NCBI RefSeq assembly: GCF_024679095.1
Contig: NC_066553.1
Location: 6,440,567 to 6,504,566 of the forward strand
Reading direction: 5' to 3'
Origin: Eriocheir sinensis
Taxonomy: Eukaryota; Arthropoda; Malacostraca; Decapoda; Varunidae
DNA length: 64,000 nt
The position numbers and the translations under genes were made by a program. Under the pieces are notes generated by a model. The model was not told where the DNA came from and did no database searches. It was given only the letters and a program-made list of their open reading frames with translations. How positions within the stretch are numbered: position 1 is the stretch's first letter; each line of letters begins with the position of its first letter. Of this stretch, positions 1 to 12,765 are shown one piece after another.

Positions 1-47
1 TCGGAACAAAAAAAAATAAGGACGCGAAATAACCATGACTATTTGAA

Positions 48-186
<139 letters not shown>

Positions 187-408
187 TTCAAAAAGTTGTC
201 TGAAAGGGGCCAAGAAAATGTTTCAGCACATATTCACCGAACACTATCATATTTCCTAATCGGGAGGAGTAAATTACGCTGTGTCCAATGATAGTATTTA
301 TTTAACAATATATACTTTTGTTCCAGTTATAGCGATGGATGATGGAATGAGGGAGCCACCAAAGAGAAAAAGAGAATTACGTTAAGAGAAAGATCTCAAA
401 TTTTGACT

Positions 409-612
<204 letters not shown>

Positions 613-974
613 AGACAGAAATCGAAGCCTGGAAAATTAGGAATGCAAAGGAGATATAAAAATGATGCGACCTTCAACTGTGATATGACAGGAGATAAAA
701 ATAGAGAAAAAAACAGTAATAGGAGGAAATGAAGATCGAGACAAAAAAATAACGAGAAAAAGTGAAAACTGAAGAAGGAATAAAAGAAAAAAAGATGATG
801 AAAACGATGACGTGGATGAGATGAAGAATTAAAGGAAGAAGACATTAGGGTGATGGAATAGTAAGGACAAAAACATACTAAAAATACATGGAAATAAGTG
901 GAGTAAAGAGTGAATCTTAATATGGAGGGAGTCGTAAATAAGGGTGAGCTATTATGAATATGAAGACAATGTGT

Positions 975-1345
975 AGGCGGAGAAGGAAAAGGAGAATTGT
1001 GGATATACGTTGAGGAAAATAGGTACAAGGAAAATGAAAATGAGAAGGAGAATTGTGGATATACGTTGAGGAAAATAGGTAAAATGAAAATGAAAATGAG
1101 AAGGAGGATTGTGGATATACGTTGAGGAAAATAGGTAAAATGAAAATGAAAATGAGAAGGAGGATTGTGGATATACGTTGAGGAAAATAGGTACAAGGAA
1201 AATGAAAATAAAAAGGAGAATTGTGGATATACGTTGAGGAAAATGAAAATAAAAAGGAGAATTGTGGATATACGTTGAGGAAAATAGGAAAAAGGAAAGG
1301 AAAAAGAAAAGGAGAATTGTGGAGTTTTGTTGAGGAAAATACGAA
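975..1345. repeat. 56-bp minisatellite, 6-7 units
   Basis: The core GTGGATATACGTTGAGG recurs at 999, 1055, 1111, 1167, 1223 and 1264, and a degenerate copy lies near 1319. The usual period is 56 bp, with one 41-bp unit. The strand is purine-rich (AAAATGAAAATGAGAAGG spacers). A 321-codon antisense frame runs through it only because the repeat lacks stop codons in that direction. Confidence 0.93.
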
Positions 1346-1622
1346 AAAGGAAAACAAACAAATGGAGGGAGATAAATTAGAAAAGAATAATTAGAATATA
1401 GAACAAGTAAAACGAGTGAGATAAAATAATAAAGAATAATAACCAATAATAATAATAATGAGAGAACCAAAGTAGTATTAGAACCCTTACAAGCGGCGTC
1501 TCAAGCTACCTCGCCCCCACGAAGGTTAATTAATCAGAAGTTCGCTCCGCATCTCACCTATCCCATCACGGCGGTGTTTGCTGTGACTCCAATCTATTCC
1601 TGCACTGGGATTGATGACATCG

Positions 1623-1623
1623 C

Positions 1624-1692
<69 letters not shown>

Positions 1693-1710
1693 TGATGATG
1701 ATGATAATGA
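1623..1710. repeat. (AAT)n-(GAT)n trinucleotide tract
   Basis: A long TAA/AAT run passes into GAT repeats just before the T-run that ends the neighbouring antisense SINE. Confidence 0.95.
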
Positions 1711-1716
1711 TAACTT

Positions 1717-2078
1717 TTTTTTTTTTTTACGTCGTTGCCAATTGCGCCGGTAGGCTTCTTCCCGGTAGATCCTGATGGTCGGCCCAAGGCTTCTTCCCGG
1801 TGGGGCCTGATGGTCGGCCCAGCCCGATCTGGCGCAGGCGAGTGTTTAAAGTGGCACCATCTTGCATTGGCTCATGCTGCCCTCCCGGAGCTAATCTTTA
1901 ATCCTAGAATCTAGAGTCCGGGTGGATAGGTGGTCTTCTGGACAGCATGTGGGTAGTTTTAAGCCACTCGGCGGTGGCTGAAAAATCCCAGCTTGGTGGC
2001 ACCGGGCGGGGATTGATCTCGCGTCCTCCTGAACGCGGCGCCGTCACTCTGTCGACTCAGCCACCGCTGAGTCGACAG
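1717..2078 (-). mobile_element. tRNA-derived SINE, family 1, near full length
   Basis: Read on the minus strand, the element has a tRNA-like head (GGTGGCTGAGTCG), then a body with the phrases GAGTGGC, CTACCCACATGCTGTCC and CGGGAGGGCAGCATGAGCC, then a tail CGACCATCAGG...ACCGGCGC ending in an A-run, seen here as T at 1717-1728. The same body occurs at seven other places in the window. In this copy a stretch of about 40 bp near the 3' end is duplicated (CCGGGAAGAAGCC occurs twice), and the B box is eroded. It encodes no protein, and mobilisation would need a partner LINE. Confidence 0.88.
2049..2078. repeat. Perfect 13-bp stem hairpin at SINE head
   Basis: CTGTCGACTCAGC and GCTGAGTCGACAG are exact reverse complements separated by the 4-nt loop CACC. 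The hairpin lies at the tRNA-derived (5') end of the antisense SINE, so it probably arose by inverted duplication of the first bases of the element. Confidence 0.9.
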
Positions 2079-2080
2079 TG

Positions 2081-3897
2081 TGTAACCACTGACTGACTGA
2101 GTGTAAGCACTAGTTACCATAACTAGTAATTGTAATAAGGTGAAAAGACGATGATAGAAAAATACAAGAAAAGGGGAGCTAAGGAGGGGAGAGGAGTAAA
2201 AAAAGGAAAAAGTGAATGATTACACTGCAGAAGAAGGAGACGAAGACAAAGAAAAAGAAAAGAAGGACACCAAAAAGAAGAAAAATAAAGAGAAGAAGAA
2301 AACTGCTGTTCCTGCTGATGATGATAGAGCGAAAAAAAAAGAAAGAGGAGGAGGAGGAGGAGGAGGGAGCAAGAGGGAGTAGGAGTAAGTGGAGGAGGAC
2401 TAGAGTTTGTGCGCACAAGAGCTGAGTCTCTTTAAAATCCTAGCGGGTCACGGGCTAAATAAGAGAAGAGTAGAATGTGGAGGTAGAGGAAATGGAAGAG
2501 CAGGAAGCGGAGGGGGGAAATGTGTGCTGCCCGACACAAGCCAAGGTAGTCTTCAGCACCGCAGCGTTCCAAGCGGGTTCTACGCAGCAGGAGAGGAGGA
2601 GGAAGTAGAAGAAGAGGAGGCATATTATAGTGTGGTGAAATGTTGTGCCCGACGCAAGTCCTTCAGCATTCCGGCGAATCAAGTTTACAGTTGAAGGAGA
2701 GGCAGCAACACGAGGATTGGTGGACTTTCTCAAAGACCTTCTGCGACTCACCGCCGCGTTAAGGGCGTCTGAAGGAGATGCTCCGGCGCCAGCAGGACGC
2801 TCAAGGACACGACTGAAGAAAAAGGAGATTGAAAAGCTCACCAAAGGGGTCACAAGAAACGATTCCCAGGCATCCTGCGTAGCTGAGCTGCGTAGGCACT
2901 TTCATCGCCGCTGAATGTTAGGTGCCGACAGTAGCACAATAAAGATTGGTCCACCGACTGGGCGCAAGATTACTATAAATTCAGTAAACTTATTTTCATT
3001 ATAAAAAAAAACCTACGGCAACATAACACCGAATTTAATTATTTGATATACAAATGATAATATAACACAGAAGAATGTCTACATTTTGTTGTTGTACTCA
3101 TGGAAAATTCAACAGCTACATTTTCTTTTCATTGTCCTGTCGAAAAGCAGATGAAATGTTCAATCGGACTTAAACTTCTTTTAAACAAAGGCGCGCTCAT
3201 TAAGAGAAAATGCAAACATGACCGGATAGACTCTGCACTACATAGAAACATCATAAAAGGAAAAACAATTACTGTACCATTTTTATTTTATCTTCATTCC
3301 TAGGTCTCGCATGACGTTCTCCTATTGCACATCGTCACTTGCACGCTTGATGACGTACAGTATCCCGTCTACTAGGAAGTTACAAAAACAAAACGCCTCC
3401 CAGTCTGGTTAGGTTAACTTAGCCAATCATTTGGTTCTCGTGGGAAAGTTACAAGTCAGCGACGTGGGTTGGGGGACGATATTCTAATGTAAGTGTATGT
3501 GTATTTAGTGCTTATGGGAGGATGAGAAGACGGCAAGAGAGTCACGGGAAGAGAACAGATGTTGGATGGTTGAGGTGGGCGAGAGGTGGGTGGATTCCAG
3601 GTAAAAAAGTGTCTCCTGACTTGTGGGAAGGTAACAGAAGAAGGTCGGAAAGGAAGGAGGAAGGATTTTTTTTAGGAGGGTAACACGAGAAGGGAGTATT
3701 GGGGAAGAGTTATTATGGAGGTGGATGGTGGGAGGGATATAAGAAGTCAGAACGGAAGAATAGTAAAGGGTATGTGATAGAGTCTTGTGAGAAAGTTAAC
3801 ATACAATAAGAATTAGGTGGCTGGGCGTGTCTTGCAGGAGGGGAACGGAAAAATAGATAAATGAAGGGAATGTGGTGTCTGGCATCTGTAAAGTAGG
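2081..3897. other. Unassigned region, no recognised gene
   Basis: 2140-2400 is strongly A/G-rich. Around 2525-2690 the phrase TGCCCGAC(A/G)CAAG with a CTTCAGCA(C/T)(C/T) follow-on occurs twice. A short open frame at 2645-2914 (89 codons, Met start, basic C-terminus) has no motif I recognise and no supporting features. The rest is ordinary AT-rich sequence. Confidence 0.6.
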
Positions 3898-3905
3898 AAT
3901 CAGAG

Positions 3906-4099
3906 CAACGTTGCCATATTGTCGTACTCAGCCTCCCATGTTTGCCGATTTCCGCCGCAAAAACTGCCTCCTCGACCCCACTAACTGCCTTCATATATAT
4001 TTATCGTTAAAATGGTTATTTATTGGTGTTTTTCTGCACTAGCTATGACTCAGAAACCGGTAAATACGAGGCTCTGAGTACGATAATCTGGCAACGGTG
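3906..4099. mobile_element. 194-bp hAT-like MITE, copy 1
   Basis: The ends are inverted repeats: CAACGTTGCCA at the left and, reverse-complemented, CACCGTTGCCAGATTATCG at the right. The flanks are AATCAGAG (3898-3905) and AATCGGAG (4100-4107), an 8-bp target-site duplication with one mismatch. A second copy of exactly the same length lies at 28467-28660. It has no coding capacity. An 8-bp duplication with CA...TG ends fits the hAT superfamily. The family assignment is inference because no transposase is present. Confidence 0.88.
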
Positions 4100-4165
4100 A
4101 ATCGGAGGAAAACGGGTAAATACGAGGCTCTGAGTACGATAATCTGGCAACGGTGAATCGGAGGA
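4054..4165. repeat. 56-bp tandem duplication of MITE right end and flank
   Basis: The segment from the GGTAAATACGAGG phrase through the MITE right end and the AATCGGAGG flank occurs twice in a row, with right ends at 4099 and 4155. Because the flanking target duplication is included, the copying happened after the MITE inserted. Confidence 0.92.
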
Positions 4166-6363
4166 AAAAAAAGGTGAGTAAGAAAAGGAATGATTCAGGA
4201 GCTGGTGTGTGGATGTGACTCGTGGCATCTGGGGGGTTGGGGGGGGGAGCGCAAGACCTGATGTATCGGCTACCTGTCAAGTGAAAGGCTAAAGCTGTTT
4301 CTGCCTTACTCGGGTTTTCTTTTTCTTTGCTCACTCTTTTTGCTTCCTGTACTGGTTTCTAGGTTTTCTTTTCTTTTTTCTCAATTTATTTCTTCTCTCC
4401 TTCGTATTTGTTTCTTTCTTTCTCTTCGTACGTTTTCTTTCTTTCTTTCCTTTAAATGTAATTCTTTTTTTCTCGTGAGTTATTTCGTTCTTTTTTCTTT
4501 GAGATGTCAGATCCGTATTCCTCTTAAATTTTCTACTTTTAAGCACTTTGTCCGGCGTTTTCCTAACCGGCGTTTTCCTGACAATCTTCCTGTGTTTTGC
4601 AAGACCACAGACTAATTTTGACGAACGTTTGCCGATTACTGATCAAGGGAATAAGGAGTCGTTAACTAGATTACAATGGCGTATTTGGCACGGAACTATA
4701 GATAAATAATTATACTATTCAGGACCAGGACGGAGAGTAATATTCTTGTTCAATAAAAAAATGTGCAAGAAATACCTTTGTCCGAATACCAAGGGAGTCA
4801 GCAAAATGAAGAAAATCCAAAAGAGCTTGGTGTGAGGAAAAACTTCAAGTTGAGGACATAATAATTATTGAAGAGCTGCACGTGTTTCACAGTTTACTTT
4901 ATGTTAAAATGTTTGTGTTATCACTCGGCACTTTTCACTAGATGACTCGTCTGCTCGTAAAGCAAGTCCCATTTTCCCATTCCATATGACCTACTACATT
5001 GGTTGTGTTTGTATCCTGTGCACGCGGATGAAGCACAACTATGTGCCCTGTTTTCTATACAGAGGTGTGGAATTCACTGGTTTTAATTTGTTACACAGTA
5101 CCTCACGAGCAGACCTAAAACATTTTACATATATTCGCAGTGATACATTTGGTAAAAGTGCGCTGTGCTGCACCTCCTCTGTACATGTACTGCCCGGCCA
5201 TTGGCGTATGAGTAATATTTGAAGTGTTGAAAATAACATCACAAGGTTCGGGAGGAATGAACGTGTACACTTTATATATTCGTGAGTGGGTAGTAAAATA
5301 TTTCACTACCTTGATTTTCCAGCACTGAGTTTATGTGCGTTTTGACGTCGAGTGCTCAGTCAGAGGAGTCATTTTTATCGTTACTTGCTGTGTTGTATTT
5401 TTCTTTCTTTCTTTGAGTGGATCTTTTTCACGAGACACTCAAACCTTTCCTCACCCTTTGTATCACGCATTTTTTTTTTATTATAAAGGAAAAATGTATT
5501 GCTATTTGTTAACTTTAACTTATTTTTTCTATAAAGCATTTGTTTACACGTTCCGTGCTTGGTAATATCTCCTTAGGGACATACAAAAATATTTATCATC
5601 GTGCAGACATATACCTCAATTTATATCCTCCGCACGCACGGCGGACTTCTTCTCTAATCAACTGATATTTTATTCAAAGATATTGTTCAGTATCTTGCTT
5701 TATTAGTTTATCAAAAGGCCATTTGCCTTGGTAACATTTTTCTTCAATGCGCTCAACCTCTCAGAGATTTTATTTCCTTTTCCATCTATATTAATTGTTT
5801 GTTCACAGAAGGTGCGTTTCTAATCTTGCAAACTACATGCCTCCACTCTTTCATGTCCCGGGTGCATTTTTTTTTCAAAGCTTATCCATGGAGACACGTC
5901 ACCTAGAGTCACCTAGAGTCATCTAGAGTCATCTAGATTCTAGAGCACCAAAGGTGCAAGATATTGATGTCAGATTTAGTGATACGTCTCTGGACGTGTG
6001 GTTTCCTCACGCTGAGTTGGCCTGAGATTTGCAGGAAGGTCGTTGTGCGCTTGAGGACTTTGCAGGGTGATGCCAAGGCTGAGGGAATCACTGCCCCAGG
6101 AGGTCATATACCTGCACTTGGTCTGTGGCAAGGCTTGATACTGAGGCCACGTGTTGCGTCCTTTTCTCAGTGTTAAAGGGAGACAGAAGGTCGGTTTTCC
6201 ATGCAGGGTACTGGAAACGTCTAGCCAGACGATAGTGAATGTGTTAACGCAGCGATGGTTAAGAAACACTAAATTTACTAAAATGGCAGGGAAGAACTGC
6301 TCTTCGAATCATCTCTGCTCTTTGATATGATAAATTATTGATTACAGGTATGATTAACAGCTT

Positions 6364-6365
<2 letters not shown>
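4166..6365. other. Unassigned region
   Basis: 4310-4510 is T/C-rich. 5905-5945 holds four copies of an 11-bp unit of the type GTCACCTAGA / GTCATCTAGA. I see no protein family signature and no structured RNA here. Confidence 0.6.

Positions 6366-6459
<94 letters not shown>
6366..6459. repeat. (AT)n microsatellite
   Basis: About 94 bp of perfect AT/TA alternation, self-complementary. Confidence 0.98.
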
Positions 6460-6462
<3 letters not shown>

Positions 6463-7535
6463 GAGCTTCATCAATTTAAAAAAAAAATAATACACTTGAT
6501 CTAGCTCCGAAAACACCAAGCTGCCAGTTTTAAATGAGTGTGCGAAACGGAAGGATCGTCTCGGCAGGTTTACCTTCTTACTCCCTGCAAACAGTGTATG
6601 TCTAAACTAGGATTTGAGGGAGGGTTTACGTTGATTTGTCCGGAGTAACAAAATAAAAATATAATCAAAATGAGCGTGAAGAAATAATCATTGCAGCAGT
6701 TAAAGGGAACGAGATTAAGTGGTCTGTACCTTGACTCATTTATCTCCCAGAGTTTCTAGTGCTGAAGCAAGGAAGCGGTATTGCTGAATTTTCTTTAAAT
6801 GTGTTGCCGGCAAAGGATACACCTGTGAGAAGATAAATGTGGACCACGCCGAGCGTGAAGCAACCCTTCCCCAAGCACCAGCCAGCCAGCCTCCACAGGA
6901 CTGAATAGAAGCCTCCGCTGGAAACTGTAATTTGTAAAATACTGTTTCTCAAGTGAGGTAATTCTCTTCACTAGTTAATCGTTAGCTAGGTAACTATGGC
7001 GACTAAGGAAAGGATATATTTATTTTTAAATGCAAACTGCAATGCAACAACGCACACATAAATATGGTTATCCTGGCACTTCCAAAACAGTCCAAAGTTT
7101 GTTCTCAATGCTTTGAATTTCCTTTTTCTTTCCTGGGAAGAGAGAGAGAAAGAGTTGCATAATATACATGACTACCGTTATCTTACACTAAAATGGTCCG
7201 GAAGTATCGCACCCTCCCTCACTTTCCCTGTATTGTAAAAGTGACCCCTTCCAACCTCCTATCCTCCAGCCAGTCACCTCCCGTAACAAGTGGTCCTAAA
7301 CATTTTTTTCGTGCTCGGCTCGCATCCCTTGAGATCTCATGAACTGGTCTTGTACTGCCGATCAGAAAAAAATATCTAATTATGACGGTAACAAATATGA
7401 AATACAATTTATTATTTGCGTTACATGATTTAAAACCGTTGGACTCAAGGTGGTTAAGACAATTGCTGAGAGAAATTTATTATAAATAATTCCAACCCCC
7501 TCTTAAATAAAAAGTAAGGTAGAGGTGGGTGATTA
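6460..7535. other. Unassigned region
   Basis: AT-rich unique-looking sequence. Short open frames at 6740-6952 and 7219-7407 on the minus strand carry no recognisable motif. Nothing further can be supported. Confidence 0.55.
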
Positions 7536-7765
7536 CGCTATAGCTGCGCGTGGCTGCGGTGCTCATCTCCAATCCATTGATCCTTTGAGCCTGTGGTAGG
7601 TAAGAACCTGTTACCTGAAGACCACCGGGTCAAAGTGAAATCCGGGATTGCCACAGTTTTCCCTCCCCGGTAACCATTTATCGACCAGCCCAATAGGGAG
7701 GATGAACAGCTGGGTGTGATGCACGCCGACTGCCCGGGCACTAGACCACGGAGATCAGCAGAGGG
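7536..7765 (-). mobile_element. tRNA-derived SINE, family 2, head truncated
   Basis: On the minus strand it reads CCGTGGTCTAGTG, then CAGTCGGCGTGC, then GGGCTGGTCGATAAATGG, and further on GAGATGAGCAC and CCACGCGCAGC. The same order of blocks is present at 12766-12975 (plus strand), and the head matches 56911-57000. The tRNA part is deleted between the A box and the end of the B-box arm, so internal RNA polymerase III promotion should be lost. Confidence 0.72.
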
Positions 7766-10102
7766 TATTCAGCATGTCTCGTACCACTGGTGCAAGGTTT
7801 CATGTCCTCTGGGGGTGCAGGTACCCCGGGTTAAGAACCGCTGCCAGTAAGAACAGAGGAGGGGGCGGGGCTTCTGGTCCAGTTTAGTGCACGGTGACTT
7901 TATAGTTATCACAATACAACACAAAGAGTAAATCGTTTACCTTGTATGGGCCGCCATGCGTTCAAAAGCCCATCTCTCCTATCCTGTGCATATCATCGAG
8001 GGAAGGAAGAAAGGAAGGATGGCAGGAAAGGGGGCCACATGGCTGTCTGATGACCACCAGGTGTGTCTGTTTCTTGGACCAGGGTGTTCGTCGTGGGGAC
8101 ACACACAGTGGTTGTGAGCAGCAGCAGCGGCAGCGGGACAGAGGCGGTGTAATGCGGGGTAAACACGCAGACAGACTTGTTCCACAGTTTGTTATGCGAG
8201 TAAAATTCGCGCTTCATTGTCATTCTTTTCACTGCATCTCCAGCTGGGTTCCCTTTTTTCGCGTATCTTTTTTCCTTAACTTTGATGCGGCTACTCTTTT
8301 TAAAATGCAAACTTCACGCTCTGTTATTTCATTTTATTTTTTGTGTCCGATTTTTTTTAACGGAATCTACATTTGAATACGAGATTGTCAGAAACATTTT
8401 TCTTTTTCCATTTTTGCGACATAGTCATTTTTTACACTTTTTTTCCTCATGAACATTGAAATACTAATCCACACTTCTTAATATATTTAGTATTACATCA
8501 TATGCATAACAAATATTACAGCGGTTCTGAACACATGTCTACAAATAGTTCTAACCGTACAATAATCTTCAATCCTTTTTTCCCCCAAATAAATATCTAT
8601 CAAATTCGTGTAATATAAAATAATAAGAGTAATATACTAATGTACTAAAATTTTCATATCTATTTTGAATGGCAGATGAGACAGCATTCCAAATAGAAGA
8701 AAAGGGACGAGTGTACTTGCCCCTCCTGGTATTTGAATTGATAACCAAGTAATCTAAAATTGTAACTTTAAAATAACTTCGGGTAACATTATATTTCAAG
8801 TTGAACTTTTGAATCACCTTAAGGAAACTGCATTTTACGATTCCCCAGAAAGATACGTAATCTCTTAAGGAAATACAGTGCTATATATAATGAAGATAAT
8901 AGTTTTATTTTTTGTTCTATATTTTGCCCTTTTTTGAGTATTGTCGTCAATTTGGATGTCGGCATCTCCATCACGTCTCAAACTCTTAGATCGTTCTTTG
9001 AGTTTATTATAATTTTCTGCTGCCAAATTTCAACTCGCAACCTTGTCAGTGTCGAGTGGTTGGGATTATGACTTTGTTTTTAAAAGCATTAGTAACAGTG
9101 AGCACCCTCTTTACGTGTTACCGGCTCAGTTTTAGCTTATTCGCCGTACACGCCCTAGTGATCAATTTAATGAGCATGATCCTCAACCGTGTGTTTGAAT
9201 AACTCACCAATTGTCTAAAATCTCATTAAAGCTTGGATTGAACTACCAGCTGAAATTGTTTTTCGTTGACACTGGTAAGTTTAATGCACAAGTCAACACT
9301 CACTTGTTAACTTATTAGGTAACCCCCCCCCCCCCAATGTTTTTTTTATAATTGTACTTACTCAGTCACACTTTTATTAACAAATCAATGTCTCCTCATC
9401 GAAGGGACTTTGCTTGGCTCTATATGGATTTTTTTTCTCTTGACGCCTGTTCATCTCAATAATAACAATTATAGTACAGATAGCTGAGTTCTTCTGACCA
9501 CTACTTCACGTCGCCTGCCCTCCATGCAAATCCCCTTTCCACCCTAGGCCTCTCATGCCAGGACCCTTCACTTGCTCAGTCAACAAGCTTTGTGGTTCTT
9601 CCTAGACTCAGGATTATCCTTTACGAAAACAATCGGTTGATCAGGGATGACTGCTGGGTAACGTGCTACATGCTGGGATAGCCGGAGTTGGCGTTCATGG
9701 ACTCGGCTCAGTCTAATGGAGTACCCGGCACAGTAGTCAGAGTCATTTCAGCGATATCCAATGCTTCTGCGTAACCATTATATTTATGAAAATGTCTTGA
9801 GCAACACTAGTACAGTAAGGCCGGAGCCACAAACGACTTGAGATACGAAACTTTGTCCTTCTGTACATATATAAAAAAAGCCATGTACTCGTGGTGAGCG
9901 AGTCCGTAAGACAATCTATCAGAAGACTTTAGAATATTGCTTGTACTACAGGAACTATACAATATAAAGCAAGAATCTGAAAACAGCTTGAATAACTAAC
10001 TACTATTGCTACCACTACCACTGCTAATAACAATAGTAATAATAGATAAATATAAATAGTACCTAATAATAATCAATAGTAGTAATAATAGTAATAAACA
10101 AG
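7766..10102. other. Unassigned AT-rich region
   Basis: Contains a short C-run at about 9321-9335 and an 82-codon minus-strand frame (8569-8817) with a high Tyr/Phe/Asn content. It ends in an FxxYLFG-like stretch vaguely reminiscent of LINE C-termini. This is not enough to call an element. No other signal was seen. Confidence 0.5.
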
Positions 10103-10187
10103 ACTACTACTACTGCTGCTACTACTACTACCACTACTACTACTACTACTACTACTGGTACTACTACTACTACTACTACTACTACTG

Positions 10188-10221
<34 letters not shown>

Positions 10222-10275
10222 GGCTGCTACTATTACTACTACTACTACTACCACCACACACACACACACACACAT
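10103..10275. repeat. (TAC)n trinucleotide array followed by (CA)n
   Basis: Imperfect TAC/TGC triplets to about 10252, then CA repeats to about 10274. Minus-strand frames across it read as Val or Ser polymers. Confidence 0.95.
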
Positions 10276-10622
10276 AGACACACAGACACATTGCTCCCCA
10301 TATCCATCCCTTTCCGTCACGACCTCCTGTTTTCCTCGCTTCCTCCTGTCTGCTTTCTCTTGTCCTCTTATGTTTCCTGCGTTGCCCTTCACGTCTCCTT
10401 CCGCCTGGCCTCCTCTCAGCGGCTCTGGTTATATCCTCACATACCTTCTTCCCTCTCCTGTATCCGTGTTCCCCTGCCTGACCTTCCCTCGTCATCAAGC
10501 GTTCTAATTCCTTGTGTTGTTTTTTTCGATTCCGTCATCAGACCAACTGTTCGTCCCTTCGTCAGCATCATCTTTATCAATTCTGTACCTCCCCTAGAAT
10601 GAATGAATGAATATACAAGGTT
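10276..10622. other. Pyrimidine-rich spacer
   Basis: C/T-biased sequence between two microsatellites, with no recognised element. Confidence 0.55.
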
Positions 10623-10959
<337 letters not shown>

Positions 10960-11140
10960 CGTTCGTTGCCACCCCGTTCGTTGAGATGGCCCGGCCTGCA
11001 CTCTTCCAATCCCCTTCGTGCCTGAGTGTCTTGTTTTCACCCTCGTCGTGTTGTGAAGGCTCGTGTTGCTCGTGTTAAGCCGAGACGCATCTTTTTACAT
11101 TGCAAGTTTGTATTACATGAACATTCCTCTCGTTGCTTAA

Positions 11141-11354
11141 CCCGGTAGCAGCGACGGGCCAAATTTGTGGCTTTACCGTGTACCAGCGCGGGCCAAATTT
11201 TTGCCATGATATCAAACCCCCCAAAATAGATGATGCATAAACTGATCACAAATGCGTTGATATATATCATGAAATGGTTTACGTGAGTGATGATTTTTCT
11301 CATTATTCTCGCATAGAGGGGCCTTTAAGAAACATGATCCCCGCAGCTACCGGG
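11141..11354. mobile_element. 214-bp piggyBac-type MITE
   Basis: The left end CCCGGTAGCAGCG directly follows TTAA (11137-11140). The right end, reverse-complemented, reads CCCGGTAGCTGCG and is followed by CTAA (11355-11358). Termini of the form CCC...GGG at TTAA sites are characteristic of piggyBac-class elements. A subterminal repeat of the left end occurs internally (ACCAGCGCGGGCCAAATTT near 11180). It has no coding capacity. The right target copy has one mutation from TTAA. Confidence 0.72.
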
Positions 11355-11749
11355 CTAATATTGTTTTGTAGATTTAATGTTATTTTTTTTAGGCATTGCT
11401 GCGTTCTTCCTCTCAAGGTCAACCATGTTTCCCAATCTATGTTCTTTCATCTGTTTGTGTCTCTTATCGTGTTCCAAGCGTTTCCCTCCTCAGTCTCATG
11501 CTATTGACATATCCTTCCGTTCCTTCGTCTTTGCTCCTTTTCCTGAAGTATACCTTTTTTCTTTCCTTTCATAACCTGTCCGTAGTTAAGCTTTCTTGTA
11601 TTTTTTTTTATTCATGTGTATTTATGTATTATACGAATTATGTCTATTTTTTTGGCGTTTATCCCTACCCTACAGTCCAACACTCTCCATATATGCCCTG
11701 CTCCCTCTATGCCTTGTTTCTTCCTCTTTATTTTTGAGGCGGTCTTTCC

Positions 11750-12440
11750 CTCCATCCCTTGTTCCTCCCTCCATCCTCTGTTCTTTCCTCCATCCCCTGT
11801 TTCTCTCTCCATCCCCTGTTCCTCCCTCCACCCCTGTTCCTCACACCATCCCCTGTTTCTCTCTCCATCCCCTGTTCCTCCCTCCATCCCTGTTCCTCAC
11901 ACCATCCCCTGTTTCTCTCTCCATCCCCTGTTCCTCCCTCCACCCCTGTTCCTCACACCATCCCCTGTTTCTCTCTCCATCCCCTGTTTCTCTCTCCATC
12001 CCCTGTTTCTCTCTCCATCCCCTGTTCCTCCCTCCACCCCTGTTCCTCACACCATCCCCTGTTTCTCTCTCCATCCCCTGTTCCTCCCTCCTCCCCTGTT
12101 CCTCCCTCCATCCCCTGTTTCTCTCTCCATCCCCTGTTCCTCCCTCCACCCCTGTTCCTCCCTCCATCCCCTGTTTCTCTCTCCATCCCCTGTTCCTCCC
12201 TCCACCCCTGTTCCTCACACCATCCCCTGTTTCTCTCTCCATCCCCTGTTCCTCCCTCCACCCCTGTTCCTCACACCATCCCCTGTTTCTCTCTCCATCC
12301 CCTGTTTCTCTCTCCATCCCCTGTTTCTCTCTCCATCCCCTGTTTCTCTCTCCCTGTTCCCCTCTATCCTCTGTTCTTCCCTCCATCCCCTGTTCCCCTC
12401 CATCCTCTGTTCCTCTCTCCATCCTCCATTCTTTCCTCCA
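11750..12440. repeat. Pyrimidine minisatellite, unit about 19-20 bp
   Basis: Dozens of units of the type CCATCCCCTGTTTCTCTCT and CCTGTTCCTCCCTCCAC are arranged in higher-order blocks with CACACCATC variants. The strand is almost pure C/T. Two overlapping plus-strand frames of 378 and 387 codons run through it in different phases and give Pro/Ser/Leu-rich polypeptides, as expected when a stop-free unit not divisible by three is iterated. They are not genes. Confidence 0.93.
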
Positions 12441-12765
12441 TCCTCTGCTCTTTCCTCAGTTCCCTTTTCCTTTCTCTGTTTCGTGTTCCTTCGTCTTCAT
12501 CTCTCCGGTAGTCTCTCCCTCCATCCTCTGTCCCTTCCGTGTGCGCCCTTCGCCGTGTTTCAGGCATTTTCTCTTCCTTCACTCAGGCCATCTATCATTC
12601 CTTCCCTTGACCCTTCTACATGGGGAGGAGGCGTTTTATTTTCTCTCCTCCCTCTCTTTCTTCTATTTCGTCTTCCAATCAAGCCCTTCCTCACGGTTGA
12701 ACATTTTTGTAAACTTTCTATCAGGAAATTAATTTGCCCCTTTCATTCTACCGTTCCTCCCTCTG

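Noticed and set aside
8569..8817. 82-codon minus-strand frame as a LINE C-terminus
   Set aside because: Only a vague resemblance in the last residues; no RT motif nearby and no second copy in the window.
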